A program made the translations under genes and the position numbers. From CAZAMB01 sp964486335 (GTDB lineage Bacteria; Planctomycetota; Phycisphaerae; UBA1845): 64,000 bases of DNA. Each line of letters begins with the position of its first letter. Within the stretch, counting starts at the first letter, position 1. The DNA is taken from positions 1 to 64,000 of the forward strand of contig CAZAMB010000002.1 of the NCBI GenBank assembly GCA_964486335.1. The letters run 5' to 3'. Positions 1-9,077 of the stretch are shown here, piece by piece. The notes below the pieces were generated by a model. That model saw only the letters and a program-made list of their open reading frames with translations, did no database searches and was not told the origin of the DNA.

Positions 1-225
1 TCAAGTATCCCACACCGGAGAACACGCTCATAGTTTCTTTAGCCCGCGCGGCCCCTCGGACTCCGAAACCGTCGTTCAAGTCGACCTTGCTGAGAGGTTG
101 AAGTGTGAACACAGAAAGGATTGACCTTGGAGCGCCGTGGACTCGACCAACCCGCTGGTCGGCAGTGCACATGGATTCCCGAAAGACTTTCGAAATCCAT
201 CCGCTACGATTGTGCCAAATCCGCG

Positions 226-837
226 CTAAAGCTCGATCTGCAACCTGCGGACCTCGGCGATCTGGTAGAAACAACTCATCACCGTCGGCACCAGCAGCAG
301 GAATGGCAGCACAATGACGCTGTAACTCGCCATGGATCGCATCGTCTGGAAGAACGCCGGCACCGACATGGCCCATGTCGCCAATCCTGACATCAGCAGG
401 ATCGCTCCGAGAAACGCTGTAACAAAGATCACAACCCGCTGTTTGGTGAGAAATGAATAGGCCGAAAATGCCACGAAGGCGGACCCGCAAAGCGACCAAT
501 GAATCACCGGGTCGAGCCGAAGCGGCGTCAGATAAAAGTGGGTCACGCCCGTTCCGATCAGCCCGCCGAGGACGGCAACGGCCTGCCTCACCGGATAATA
601 ACTGACCGCCGCGAGAATCAACCCGCCCGCCATGCCGAACAAGGCACGGTTTTCACCGTGTCCGTTCACGATCACGCCCAGGGCAACTCCGATGAGCCCG
701 AAGGCGAGAATGACGCAGATCTTCCACAGTCGCCAGCCGAAAAGCATCAACCCCAGCCCGCAGATAATCATCGGGAACCCAATAGCGCTGTGCGACGTGC
801 GCAGGAACCCGATCCAGTCGTTAAGGGAAATGGACAA
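226..837 (-). CDS. Multi-pass membrane protein, second of a tandem pair
   Basis: Predicted inner-membrane protein of 203 residues, function unknown. The start chosen is a TTG at 837 with GGAG 7 nt upstream; the longer reading to 903 only adds an Arg-rich stretch with no visible ribosome site. About six hydrophobic segments with very short loops fill the protein, and no catalytic motif is visible. Its C-terminal part (FLGAILLMSGLATW, then SVPAFFQ) resembles the neighbour's IGTVLVTTGVATLL and SVPETMQ, so the two look like tandem paralogues. The glycine-patterned helices recall TMEM198/DUF4203-type proteins, a resemblance only. It ends the run of cell-wall genes on this strand. Confidence 0.7.
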   Translation of the reverse strand: MSISLNDWIGFLRTSHSAIGFPMIICGLGLMLFGWRLWKICVILAFGLIGVALGVIVNGHGENRALFGMAGGLILAAVSYYPVRQAVAVLGGLIGTGVTHFYLTPLRLDPVIHWSLCGSAFVAFSAYSFLTKQRVVIFVTAFLGAILLMSGLATWAMSVPAFFQTMRSMASYSVIVLPFLLLVPTVMSCFYQIAEVRRLQIEL

Positions 838-991
838 AGCGGCACTCCGTGAGAAGGCACGGAGTCCAACGAAAGACGTTCCGCGCCGGGCGCGCGCAGC
901 CAAGGCGGAGGGAACCGACCTTCCGCCTGAGGCGCGAGAATCTCAACCGAAGCGTACGATATCGCTGTAAAGGTAGGGTCTCGACGAGTTA

Positions 992-1861
992 TCAGCCCTT
1001 GGCTTTGGCCGGTGCGGGCGCCGCGGCGGCCGTCGCGGCCTTGCGCATCAACATCGTCTGAAGAACCAGGGATGTCATCAAAAACGCTCCCACGCCGACT
1101 CCAAAAAGCGTCGGACTGCTTTGAAACGCTTGCATCGTTTCGGGAACGGAGTGAGTCAGCAGCGTCGCCACGCCGGTGGTCACCAGCACCGTGCCGATCG
1201 CCGATGTCGCCACCACCAGCGCCGTGCGCGTGGCCACCATGCCGAGGCAAAGTCCGCCGAGCATCGTCAGCAGCGCGATGGCTTGACCGTGCCGAGCGGT
1301 CCGCGAATCACGCTCATTCATGAACGCCCAAAACTCCGACGCCCATTGCGACGGCGACCGCTCGACGTAGGCAACCTGCTCGTCGCGCGTCAGAATCTTG
1401 TATTCTCCCGCCGCGCCGGGAATGGACTCGTCCGTCCGGTCGGAAATGACCCACGGCGACACCCGGTCAAACTCCGCGACATGCGGTGCGACGCGCTGAT
1501 AACCAAATACGCCCAAGACAACGGCTGAAACAACCGCCGCCGACGCCAGCCCGACGCACAGTCGAAATGTCTGGAATCCAATGATCCCGAACAGCACCGC
1601 GCCGGCCGGCACGCAGGCCGCCTGCGGAAAATCCAATCGTGAGCCAAAGCCCGATCCGAGCAGCCCCCCAAGGACCACGAACGCCCCGGTCAATCCGAAC
1701 CGGGCGAACTTCGCGCCCAGAACGCTCAACAGTGCGCCGCCGACCAGACAAATCAAGGCTACGGAAACCGCCCCCGTCGGCACCTTGTCAGGGGCGTGCT
1801 GGATGAAAAACACCCGAATCTGTTCCAATACCGATGCGACTTCGTTCATGGCAGTTCTCAC
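992..1861 (-). CDS. Multi-pass membrane protein, first of a tandem pair
   Basis: Predicted polytopic membrane protein of 289 residues, function unknown. Hydrophobic segments occupy roughly residues 30-120 and 195-275, separated by a charged soluble stretch (about 130-190) rich in Asp, Glu and Arg that may form an extra-membrane domain. The tail is Ala/Pro/Lys-rich (AAAAPAPAKAKG). The second membrane block aligns by eye with the smaller neighbour at 226-837. It starts 137 bp after the FtsQ-like gene on the same strand, the position ftsA/ftsZ occupy in most dcw clusters. Nothing in the sequence links it to FtsZ function; any division role is inference from position. Confidence 0.75.
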   Translation of the reverse strand: MRTAMNEVASVLEQIRVFFIQHAPDKVPTGAVSVALICLVGGALLSVLGAKFARFGLTGAFVVLGGLLGSGFGSRLDFPQAACVPAGAVLFGIIGFQTFRLCVGLASAAVVSAVVLGVFGYQRVAPHVAEFDRVSPWVISDRTDESIPGAAGEYKILTRDEQVAYVERSPSQWASEFWAFMNERDSRTARHGQAIALLTMLGGLCLGMVATRTALVVATSAIGTVLVTTGVATLLTHSVPETMQAFQSSPTLFGVGVGAFLMTSLVLQTMLMRKAATAAAAPAPAKAKG

Positions 1862-1998
1862 CTGTTGGCCAATGGGATACTACTCCGTCATTCGGCCAGG
1901 GAGGCATATTATTTTGTGCGGAAACGTCGATTTTCTTGACGGACGTCGCTGCAAGCCCTCGCCGATACCGAAAAAGGCTGTTTTCACCCATCCGCCGG

Positions 1999-2916
1999 TC
2001 AACCGGGAATATGAAAACGGTCAGGCAAGGTCGAAACGTCAACAACCTCAAACCCGGCATCGACCCGTCCGGTGGATTCAAAATTGTTTCGCAGCAGCGT
2101 CAACTTCTGGGCAACCGTATTTTCCTCAACCTCATATCCCGGCGCCGATCCCCAGCGAATCCGCCCCCCGGGTTTGTCGGTGATCAATTGCAGGTGAGCC
2201 TGGCGAGCGTTCCGACGCCCCTTCAGATTGCCGACGTCCACCCCCGCAATTTGGGTCCGAAACGGCTGCAACTGGAGCAGCCCAAGAAGCTCCAGCCCGG
2301 CGCGAACGTCGTCCCCCGACCATCGTTGTCCAACCGGCGGCGCTGGAGCCTCGACGCCGTCCACGATGTACCAACGAGGATGATAAACATAGACGCCCGG
2401 CAGCCGAACACCTTCGCCGTCAACAAGTACGTAATCATGGCGATCGGCGATCATGGCGACAGGCAGACGATAGCGCGCGGAGATTCGAAATCGTCCCCCC
2501 GGCGTCCGCCGAACGTACTTTACGTGGGCGATCCAGCCGACCGATGACAATCGCTCGGCGATCTCGCGACAGCGATCCGCGTCGGTCCAGTCGCGTTCCA
2601 ACGACTCCGCGATGCAGCCACGCAGGTCTCCGCTCGCCAAACCGACCAGCGGTTCAGGAAGATCGACGAACTCCACGGACGCATCCGGAGACCGCGCAAG
2701 CAGCGAGCGACCCACATGATCGCTTAGACGATTCAGGGCCACCGTCGAAGCGACGACCAGGCCGGCCAACGCGCCGATGCCGACGGTGATGGCCGCCGCC
2801 CGCCGAACCGCCGGACGCCGAAGCGCGCCCAGCCAGTCCACCTTCGACCGAGGTCGATTCGACGATTTCTTGTTGCGCCTAACGCCCATCGTCAACCGCG
2901 GCTTCCACTGTTTCAT
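1999..2916 (-). CDS. ftsQ: FtsQ/DivIB-like cell-division protein
   Basis: Likely divisome protein that bridges FtsB/FtsL-type subunits at the septum. The 305-residue product has a basic N-terminal cytoplasmic tail (residues 1-35), one membrane span (about 38-60) and a periplasmic part. The pattern of a POTRA-like segment (about 100-145) followed by the beta-domain hallmark YVLVDGEGVRLPG is that of FtsQ. Sequence divergence is high and the call rests partly on gene order (ddl then ftsQ). GGAG lies 10 nt upstream of the ATG, and the gene overlaps the end of ddl by 38 bp, suggesting coupled translation. An internal ATG at 2889 is an alternative start. Confidence 0.8.
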   Translation of the reverse strand: MKQWKPRLTMGVRRNKKSSNRPRSKVDWLGALRRPAVRRAAAITVGIGALAGLVVASTVALNRLSDHVGRSLLARSPDASVEFVDLPEPLVGLASGDLRGCIAESLERDWTDADRCREIAERLSSVGWIAHVKYVRRTPGGRFRISARYRLPVAMIADRHDYVLVDGEGVRLPGVYVYHPRWYIVDGVEAPAPPVGQRWSGDDVRAGLELLGLLQLQPFRTQIAGVDVGNLKGRRNARQAHLQLITDKPGGRIRWGSAPGYEVEENTVAQKLTLLRNNFESTGRVDAGFEVVDVSTLPDRFHIPG

Positions 2917-3880
2917 TCATTTCAAACTCCGCCCAGGACAACTCGATGATCCGTTGGCAGAGTTGATCAAAGCTCATGCCCGTCCGCGCCGCGGCCTTCG
3001 GTAGCAGCGAATGGCTCGTAAACCCCGGAATGGTGTTGACTTCCAGAATGTACGGTTCCAGCGTTGTACGGTCGACCATGCAGTCCACGCGAGAAAAAAC
3101 GCGACATCCGATCGCGCGATGCGCCATAAGACTGATTCGCTGGACGCGCTCAAGCAACGACACCGGTGCGTCCAGATCGAAAAGGTACTCCGTGTCGTCG
3201 TCGACATACTTGGCCTGATAATCGTAAAACTCGCGTTTCGTGCGAATCTCGCATACGGGAAGCGGCGCTTCGCCGAGAATGCCGACGGTGAACTCATACC
3301 CCTGAATGTAATCCTCGATCAGCGCTTCCCCGTATCGATCCACGACCAGCGGTGCTGCCGCCTCTAGCGCCTCTCGGCTCTTCACGATGCTCGTGTCGAC
3401 GCTGCTGCCGGAAGCGACCGGCTTGATCACGCATGGCAGTTTGGCGTTCGTCAGCGCCTCATGAAGATTGGCCCGATCAACAACCCGCCAGCCCGGCGTC
3501 GGCACGCCCGCCCGCTCGAACAATCGCTTGGCCTCAACTTTGTTCATGGCCACGCGCGAGGCTGTTGCCCCCGACCCGCTGTAACGCAGGCGGCGATCCT
3601 CCAGTTCCGTCTGCACCGTGCCATCCTCGCCGAATTCGCCGTGCAGCGCGATGAACACAAAGTCGGCCGGCTGATCGAGAGCGGATAAGTCATCGGGACC
3701 GATGTCTCGCATCGTCACCCGATGGCCGAGCCGTTGAAGGGCCTCAAAGACGGCTTGTCCGCTGTTGAGGCTGACTTCACGCTCCATGCCCGGCCCGCCC
3801 GCCAGCACGGTGATTGCAAGGCTGTCCGGCGGCGTCACGCCGAATGCCATGGGATCGTATTGTTTATTTTTGGATTTCAT
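2879..3880 (-). CDS. ddl: D-alanine--D-alanine ligase
   Basis: ATP-dependent ligase making the D-Ala-D-Ala dipeptide for the peptidoglycan stem peptide; cytoplasmic. The 333 residues carry the Ddl order: N-terminal AGGPGMEREVSLNSG, FIALHGEFGEDG, the ATP-grasp lysine segment LPCVIKPVASGSSVD, then ILEVNTIPGFTSHSLLP near the C-terminus with the Mg-binding Glu/Asn. The chosen start (ATG at 3880) overlaps the murB stop as ATGA, so the two are probably translationally coupled; a longer reading to 4069 runs inside murB and is rejected. Length is close to the family norm. Confidence 0.96.
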   Translation of the reverse strand: MKSKNKQYDPMAFGVTPPDSLAITVLAGGPGMEREVSLNSGQAVFEALQRLGHRVTMRDIGPDDLSALDQPADFVFIALHGEFGEDGTVQTELEDRRLRYSGSGATASRVAMNKVEAKRLFERAGVPTPGWRVVDRANLHEALTNAKLPCVIKPVASGSSVDTSIVKSREALEAAAPLVVDRYGEALIEDYIQGYEFTVGILGEAPLPVCEIRTKREFYDYQAKYVDDDTEYLFDLDAPVSLLERVQRISLMAHRAIGCRVFSRVDCMVDRTTLEPYILEVNTIPGFTSHSLLPKAAARTGMSFDQLCQRIIELSWAEFEMNETVEAAVDDGR

Positions 3881-4791
3881 GGTGATGTCGCGGCCACAGC
3901 GCGCCCCAAAGGCTTCCAGATATCGATCTCCGTTTCCAATTGCATCTCGAATTCTCGATGCACGCGATCCCGAACCAGATCGATGAGGTTGAGTACATCC
4001 GACGCCGTCGCGCCGCGGCCCGCGACGATGAAATTCGCGTGGACCTTCGATACTTCCGCCTCGCCGCAACGCGTGCCCTTGAGCCCGGCCTTGTCGATCA
4101 GCGCTCCGGCGTGCGCGCCCCGCGGATTTTTAAAAATGCACCCCGCGCTGTGTTCCGCCAAAGGCTGCGTGCGTTGTTTTCGTTCCGAGTGCTCACGGTA
4201 ATCACGCAACACTCGCTCCGGTTCGTCCTCTCGAAGTTCCAGCGTCGCCGACACGACGGTCCGATCACCGAGCTCGCAGTGGCGATAGCCGAATTCGATT
4301 CGGTCTCTCGTCCAGACTTCGTTCCCGCCATCCGGACTGACGACGCGGACCGAGCGAACCACGTCGCCGAACTCGCCCGCGGCGCCGCCTGCGTTCATCC
4401 GCACCGCCCCGCCGACCGTCGCCGGTATCCCCGCCAGCGTTTCCAGTCCCGCAAGCCCCAGCTCGCTGCATTGCTTGACCAGCGGCATGAGGTCCACGCC
4501 CGCGCCGACCTCGATCCGCGACCCACGACGCACCGTGGCCCGAAACGCCGGAGCATCCAGCCGAACCACGACCCCGTCGAATCCGTCGTCGCTCACCAGC
4601 ACGTTCGCCCCGCGACCGAGCACCTTCACCGGAATCTCCTCGTCGCGTGCGCGACGCAGAAATCCGGCAAGTTGGTCGGCGTCACGCGGCCGGAACAGAT
4701 GCCGGGCCCGCCCCCCGAGGCGAAACCAGGTCGTCGCGCCCAGTGGCGCGTCGTGCTCCATTTGATTGGCAAAATCGCTCCACCAGCTCAT
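3877..4791 (-). CDS. murB: UDP-N-acetylenolpyruvoylglucosamine reductase
   Basis: FAD/NADPH enzyme that reduces enolpyruvyl-UDP-GlcNAc to UDP-MurNAc. The 304-residue protein begins with the MurB hallmark TTWFRLGGRAR, has the FAD-binding VLGRGANVLVSDDG and the core ETLAGIPATVGGAVRMNAG, and ends with the catalytic-serine segment HSAGCIFKNPRG. Organisation fits the shorter type II MurB. The start at 4791 has GGAAAG 8 nt upstream, and because the N-terminal motif begins by residue 18, the gene must truly overlap murC (by 110 bp, or 80 bp from the next ATG). It overlaps ddl by the ATGA arrangement at its end. Confidence 0.95.
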   Translation of the reverse strand: MSWWSDFANQMEHDAPLGATTWFRLGGRARHLFRPRDADQLAGFLRRARDEEIPVKVLGRGANVLVSDDGFDGVVVRLDAPAFRATVRRGSRIEVGAGVDLMPLVKQCSELGLAGLETLAGIPATVGGAVRMNAGGAAGEFGDVVRSVRVVSPDGGNEVWTRDRIEFGYRHCELGDRTVVSATLELREDEPERVLRDYREHSERKQRTQPLAEHSAGCIFKNPRGAHAGALIDKAGLKGTRCGEAEVSKVHANFIVAGRGATASDVLNLIDLVRDRVHREFEMQLETEIDIWKPLGRAVAATSP

Positions 4792-6202
4792 CGGCTACTT
4801 TCCAAATGTCCCCCGCGCCCATGGTCATGACCAGATCGCCCGCCACGAGGCTTTGCGAAAGGTGATCCGCCACGGCCTGAAAACTCGGCAAATATCGTGC
4901 ACGCCCTCCGGTCCGGCAGATTCGGTCAACCAGTTCCCGGGAGCCTGCCGAACCGTATTCCGCATCCGACTCTCTCGCGCAATACACATCCGGCACGATG
5001 ATCTCGTCCGCCTGTGTGAATGACTGTGCAAAATCGTTCATCAGATGCCGCGTCCGCGAAACCTGATGCGGTTGAAAGACGATCCAGGTTCGCTTGGGCG
5101 CAAATTGATTTCTGGCGGCCTCGATCGTCACGCGAATCTCGGTCGGATGGTGCGCGTAGTCATCAAGAATGGTCACGCCGCGACCCTCGCCACGCAGGGT
5201 CATGCGGCGGTCAATGCCCGAAAACGTGGGCAACGCGTTCGCGATGTCGTTCGGTTTCGCGCCCGCACGATGCGCGAGGGCGATCGCCGCCAGCGCGTTG
5301 GCCACATTATGCCGTCCCGCGATCGATAACCTTCCGCGACACAACGGACTGCCGCGAAAGAGCACGTCAAACCCAAAACGGCCGCCGTCGCGCTGAAGAT
5401 CATCAACGGTCCAGTCGCAACTGGATCCAAACCCAAAGGTCTGCACTTCCGCTTGCGCCGCGCTCGCCGCGCGCATGGCCAGTGGATCATCCGCATTGAC
5501 GATCAGCAGTCCGCCCGGATGCACGTTCTGGCAGAACCGCGAAAAGGCGTCGACGATGTCATCGAGATCGCGATAACAGTCCAGATGGTCCGATTCAATG
5601 TTGAGCACCGCCGCGAGCCTCGGTCGAAAATTCAAAAAAGATCGGTTGAATTCGCACGACTCCACGATGAAATGCGGGCCTTTCCCCAGTCCGCTTCCGC
5701 CGCCAAGTTGCGCCGATCGCGCTCCGACCACGAACGACGGCGAAAGACCGGCTTCCTTGAATAAATGCGTTGTCAGCGCCGTCGTCGTGCTTTTTCCATG
5801 CGTGCCCGCGATCGCGACCCCCTCGCGAAGGGCCATCAGCGCGCCGAGCAACTCCGCGTACATCAATACCGGAACGCCCTTCTTCCTCGCTGCGCACAAT
5901 TCGGGATTCGTCTCGGGAACCGCCGCGCTGGCCACAACGAGTTCCACATCGGAGTCAAGATGATCCTCGCCGTGTCCGATCGCCACGCGAACACCGCTTT
6001 GCACCAGCGCGCCAAGCCCGTCGAACACGTTCATGTCCGATCCGCTCACCCGCGAACCCATGTCGCGCAGCAGCGAAGCCGCCCCGCACATCCCCGCGCC
6101 GCCGATGCCGATCAGGTGAACGCGCAGCCCGTTGGTGTCCGCGAAAACAACTCCGGCGCCTCGCGGCCGATGCCCCATTCTTGGTTGATCCAGGGTAACC
6201 AT
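4682..6202 (-). CDS. murC: UDP-N-acetylmuramate--L-alanine ligase
   Basis: Adds L-Ala to UDP-MurNAc, the first stem-peptide step. From the ATG at 6202 the product is 506 residues. Visible motifs are the Rossmann loop HLIGIGGAGMCG, the P-loop IAGTHGKSTTTA, ESCEFNRSFL, the family DDYAHHPTEI and the terminal TMGAGDIWKVADELV. ATGs at 6241 and 6178 are alternatives; 6202 has GAGGGAT upstream. The last 30 or so residues (Arg/Gly/Pro-rich) go beyond the usual end and are encoded in the stretch shared with murB. Other Mur ligases (murD, murE, murF) and mraY are not in this window. Confidence 0.94.
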   Translation of the reverse strand: MVTLDQPRMGHRPRGAGVVFADTNGLRVHLIGIGGAGMCGAASLLRDMGSRVSGSDMNVFDGLGALVQSGVRVAIGHGEDHLDSDVELVVASAAVPETNPELCAARKKGVPVLMYAELLGALMALREGVAIAGTHGKSTTTALTTHLFKEAGLSPSFVVGARSAQLGGGSGLGKGPHFIVESCEFNRSFLNFRPRLAAVLNIESDHLDCYRDLDDIVDAFSRFCQNVHPGGLLIVNADDPLAMRAASAAQAEVQTFGFGSSCDWTVDDLQRDGGRFGFDVLFRGSPLCRGRLSIAGRHNVANALAAIALAHRAGAKPNDIANALPTFSGIDRRMTLRGEGRGVTILDDYAHHPTEIRVTIEAARNQFAPKRTWIVFQPHQVSRTRHLMNDFAQSFTQADEIIVPDVYCARESDAEYGSAGSRELVDRICRTGGRARYLPSFQAVADHLSQSLVAGDLVMTMGAGDIWKVADELVERFCQSNGARRATGRDDLVSPRGAGPASVPAA

Positions 6203-6319
6203 GGCGATCCCTCGCGCAACCGCCGAGCGACGGTCGCTCATGCCCTTTAAAGAGGCACGAAATCCAACGAATGTACGCGCGCCCAATGCGGTCGTTGTAA
6301 CAGGATATCGGGTTTCGTG

Positions 6320-7516
6320 CTACGTCGTCTTCACCGATTCAAGCCGAACGCCGCTCCGCGACGCTATGGGGCGTTGTTCGCCGCCTTCCGACATCAGAAT
6401 CAACCGCCGGGCAATGTGCTCCGCGGCGTTGGTCGCGGATTCGGAGTCTCGCGGGGCGGAATCGGGGGCGCTTCCGCGAGGGACAGATTTCATCATTTCC
6501 TCTAGCGCCGCCCGCAATGCCGGCGCGTTTGCGGCGGAGTCAACGGCATCCGTAACGATGCGAATCGGAGCACTCTTGGACGCGCATCGAGCGTTCGCCA
6601 GTTGATGTTGATCCTTGTGATGCGGATAGGGCATGAGAATCGCGGGACGACGAACGGCCAGAATCTCCGCCAGCGTGGACGCTCCCGCACGTGACACAAT
6701 CAAGTCCGCCGCCGCCATGGCATGCGCCATGTCGTCGGTGTAGGCGACGACTTTGACCGCATTCCCAACGCCCCGATAGCCCGCCAGTACCATGTCATGG
6801 TCCGCCGTGCCGGTCAGGTGAAGGACTTGCCAATCGGCCTTTTCAGCCAGGAATGCCGCAATAGCCACGACCGCTTGGTTTACGCTTCGCGCGCCCAGCG
6901 ACGCGCCGGTGACCAGAAGCGTCTTTCGATTCCGATCCAGACCAAAACGCTCTCGGCCGGCCTCGCGTGTGACGTTAAAAAAATCAGCACGAACTGGACA
7001 ACCGCTCACTTCGACGTCAGTTTTTGGCCCAAAATGACCTCTTGATTCCGGGAATTGGACGAAAACTCGGTGCGCAAACCGCGCCAAATGCCGATTGGCC
7101 CGACCGGGGATGGCATCGGGATTGAACAACGCGGTCGGCACACCCAATCGAGCGGCCTCGCGTATCGGCGGCACCGAAGCCATTCCCCCGGTTCCCATCA
7201 CAACCGCTGGACGCTCATCCTGAAACCGATTTCGACAGACGCGCCGTGCCGTCCGAAGTTGCATCAGCGCGCCAACCAACCGCCACGGCAGTACTGAGAA
7301 TGATGGAAGAGACTGCGCAACAAACTCAGCCTGAACTCGACCGAGAATCCGCTGATCGATGGGACGTTGCGTACCCCAAAACGCAAATCGGGCGTCGGAT
7401 CGCTGGCGAAAAATGGCGTCGGCGACCGCAAGGGCGGGGTAAAGATGTCCACCCGTTCCGCCGCCGGCAAACACGAACAAGGGGCCGCGCCCGCGCGATG
7501 CCGGTGTGGCGTTCAT
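6320..7516 (-). CDS. murG: UDP-GlcNAc:lipid I GlcNAc transferase
   Basis: Membrane-associated GT28 glycosyltransferase that converts lipid I to lipid II. The 398-residue protein has FVFAGGGTGGHLYPALAVA at the N-terminus, the second Gly-rich loop LLVTGASLGARSVN, and the UDP-sugar segment ADLIVSRAGASTLAEI followed by ILMPYPHHKDQHQLANA. The start ATG at 7516 overlaps the ftsW stop as ATGA. A C-terminal extension after about residue 345, acidic then basic, is longer than in E. coli MurG and of unknown meaning. Position between ftsW and murC is the canonical dcw order. Confidence 0.95.
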   Translation of the reverse strand: MNATPASRGRGPLFVFAGGGTGGHLYPALAVADAIFRQRSDARFAFWGTQRPIDQRILGRVQAEFVAQSLPSFSVLPWRLVGALMQLRTARRVCRNRFQDERPAVVMGTGGMASVPPIREAARLGVPTALFNPDAIPGRANRHLARFAHRVFVQFPESRGHFGPKTDVEVSGCPVRADFFNVTREAGRERFGLDRNRKTLLVTGASLGARSVNQAVVAIAAFLAEKADWQVLHLTGTADHDMVLAGYRGVGNAVKVVAYTDDMAHAMAAADLIVSRAGASTLAEILAVRRPAILMPYPHHKDQHQLANARCASKSAPIRIVTDAVDSAANAPALRAALEEMMKSVPRGSAPDSAPRDSESATNAAEHIARRLILMSEGGEQRPIASRSGVRLESVKTT

Positions 7517-8769
7517 CCGATGTTCCCCGACGCCAACGCGGGATTTGTTGCAAGAAACGGTTGGTTTGGCGAAGTCAGCGCTGCTCCCTGGGGAACACCC
7601 CGCGCGGCAATCGCGGCCAGAACGCCGATCGCCGCGCACGCAGTGAAAAGTCCGCTGCCTCCAGCGGAAATGAACGGCAACGGCACGCCCGTGGTCGGGG
7701 TGACAACGGTAACGACCGCGATATTCAGCGCGGCCTGAAGCCCCAGCAACGTTGTGAGTCCGAAGGCAAGCAAAAACTCGAACGTGGTCCGCGCGCGAAG
7801 CGCGATTCGCATTCCCGTCCACACGAGACCGCAAAAGAGCAGGATGACCAGACCCGCGCCGAGCGCTCCAAGTTCCTCGCACAGAATCGCGAATACAAAG
7901 TCGGTATGGCTTTCTGGGAGATAGCCGAATTTCTGCAGGCCCGAACCAAGCCCGACGCCGTACCAGCCGCCGGACGCGATCGTGGTCAAGGATTGAAGCG
8001 GCTGATAGCCGGCATCCTGCGCATGATCCCAGATGTTTTGATAGGCGGTCAGGCGCTCAAGCCGGTACTTCTCGGCAAACAAAAGAACCACCATACCGCT
8101 GATCCCCAACCCACCAACCACCAACAGGTGGTGAATGCGTGACCCGGCGGCAACGAGAATCGCCGCCGCGACGCAACCCAGCACCGCGGCCGTTCCGAAG
8201 TTTTCCTTACCGACGAGTCCGACGCAGACCCCAATGGCGAGACAGGCCGGCACAAACCCTCGAAGAAACGATTTCGCGTCGCGATTGCTTTCGCCCAGAA
8301 GATAGGCAAGAAACGCGATCAATCCGAGTTTGGCGATTTCGGAAGGCTGAATGCCCAGTCCGATGCCGCCCGGGCTGAATCGCAGCCAGCGCTGCGAGCC
8401 GTGCTTGGCATCCGACATCCCCGGAATCAGGACGAGGATCAGGAGTCCTATGGCGGCGGCGAGAAGCAATCCTGGTATCCAACGGCGGGCGAAGGATGAG
8501 CGGAGCGAAAGCCCGGCGAGCCACGCGGTGAATAGACAAATGCCCAGGCCGCACAAAACAAAGACCATCTGGCGACCGAGCGGTGAAGACCACATGGTTT
8601 GGCTGAACAGCGGGCGATCGAGCGACACGGTGGCGGACCCGACCATGACGAGTCCGACGGCCATCAGCGCGACGGCGAAGAGGATGATGGCGCGGCTGCC
8701 CGCGTCGGCGGACCGGCCTTCCGAACGATCGGTTTCGTTGAGCAACGTGGCGAGACCCCTGCCGTCCAT
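7513..8769 (-). CDS. ftsW: SEDS-family peptidoglycan glycosyltransferase FtsW
   Basis: Polytopic SEDS protein that polymerises lipid II during septation. The 418 residues contain about ten membrane spans and the family signatures SQRWLRFSPGGIGLGIQPSE, GSGLQKFGYLPESHTDFVFA and TTGVPLPFISAGGSG. The order with murG and murC favours FtsW over RodA. The ATG at 8769 is preceded by GGAG at a good distance (GACGGAGAATATGTC). It is the first gene of the cluster on this strand; no murD or mraY lies upstream. A partner class B transpeptidase is absent from the window. Confidence 0.94.
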   Translation of the reverse strand: MDGRGLATLLNETDRSEGRSADAGSRAIILFAVALMAVGLVMVGSATVSLDRPLFSQTMWSSPLGRQMVFVLCGLGICLFTAWLAGLSLRSSFARRWIPGLLLAAAIGLLILVLIPGMSDAKHGSQRWLRFSPGGIGLGIQPSEIAKLGLIAFLAYLLGESNRDAKSFLRGFVPACLAIGVCVGLVGKENFGTAAVLGCVAAAILVAAGSRIHHLLVVGGLGISGMVVLLFAEKYRLERLTAYQNIWDHAQDAGYQPLQSLTTIASGGWYGVGLGSGLQKFGYLPESHTDFVFAILCEELGALGAGLVILLFCGLVWTGMRIALRARTTFEFLLAFGLTTLLGLQAALNIAVVTVVTPTTGVPLPFISAGGSGLFTACAAIGVLAAIAARGVPQGAALTSPNQPFLATNPALASGNIG

Positions 8770-8930
8770 GACATATTCTCCGTCTCAACAATTTCTTCCG
8801 GTCTTATTTTCGGCCAGGAGCGGAGTACGGGCAACAGGGAACTTTGAAATGGCCACTGCGATCGTCATCGGCCCGGCGGGAACATGGGTGACAGGTCAAC
8901 GTTGACTTGCTCATCGAAACTTGATTCAGC

Positions 8931-8965
8931 AAAGTGTCGTCGGGCAGAGCCCGATCTACCTGACT
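8931..8965 (+). repeat. 35-bp palindromic element, copy 1
   Basis: Begins AAAGTGTCGTCGGGC and ends GATCTACCTGACT. The core TCGGGC-AGA-GCCCGA forms a short hairpin. It differs from copy 2 (9043-9077) at 3 of 35 positions. This looks like a REP-type intergenic element. Confidence 0.7.
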
Positions 8966-9042
8966 GTGTCCGGATGCCCTGTTCTTGCCCGTCGGCAAGA
9001 ATAATTGAAGGTGCGCTCCGACAGATGGACGCCGGCTGTTTC

Positions 9043-9077
9043 AAAGTATCGTCGGGCAAAGCCCGACCTACCTGACT
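9043..9077 (+). repeat. 35-bp palindromic element, copy 2
   Basis: Begins AAAGTATCGTCGGGC and ends GACCTACCTGACT. The core hairpin is TCGGGC-AAA-GCCCGA. Two of the three differences from copy 1 lie outside the stem or in the loop, so the hairpin is kept. Confidence 0.7.

Noticed and set aside
3940..4830. Plus-strand 296-codon frame over murB
   Set aside because: Antisense shadow of murB with Arg/Pro/Ala composition and no motif.
7246..8142. Plus-strand 298-codon frame across murG/ftsW
   Set aside because: Antisense to two genes with clear signatures; charged, low-complexity translation.
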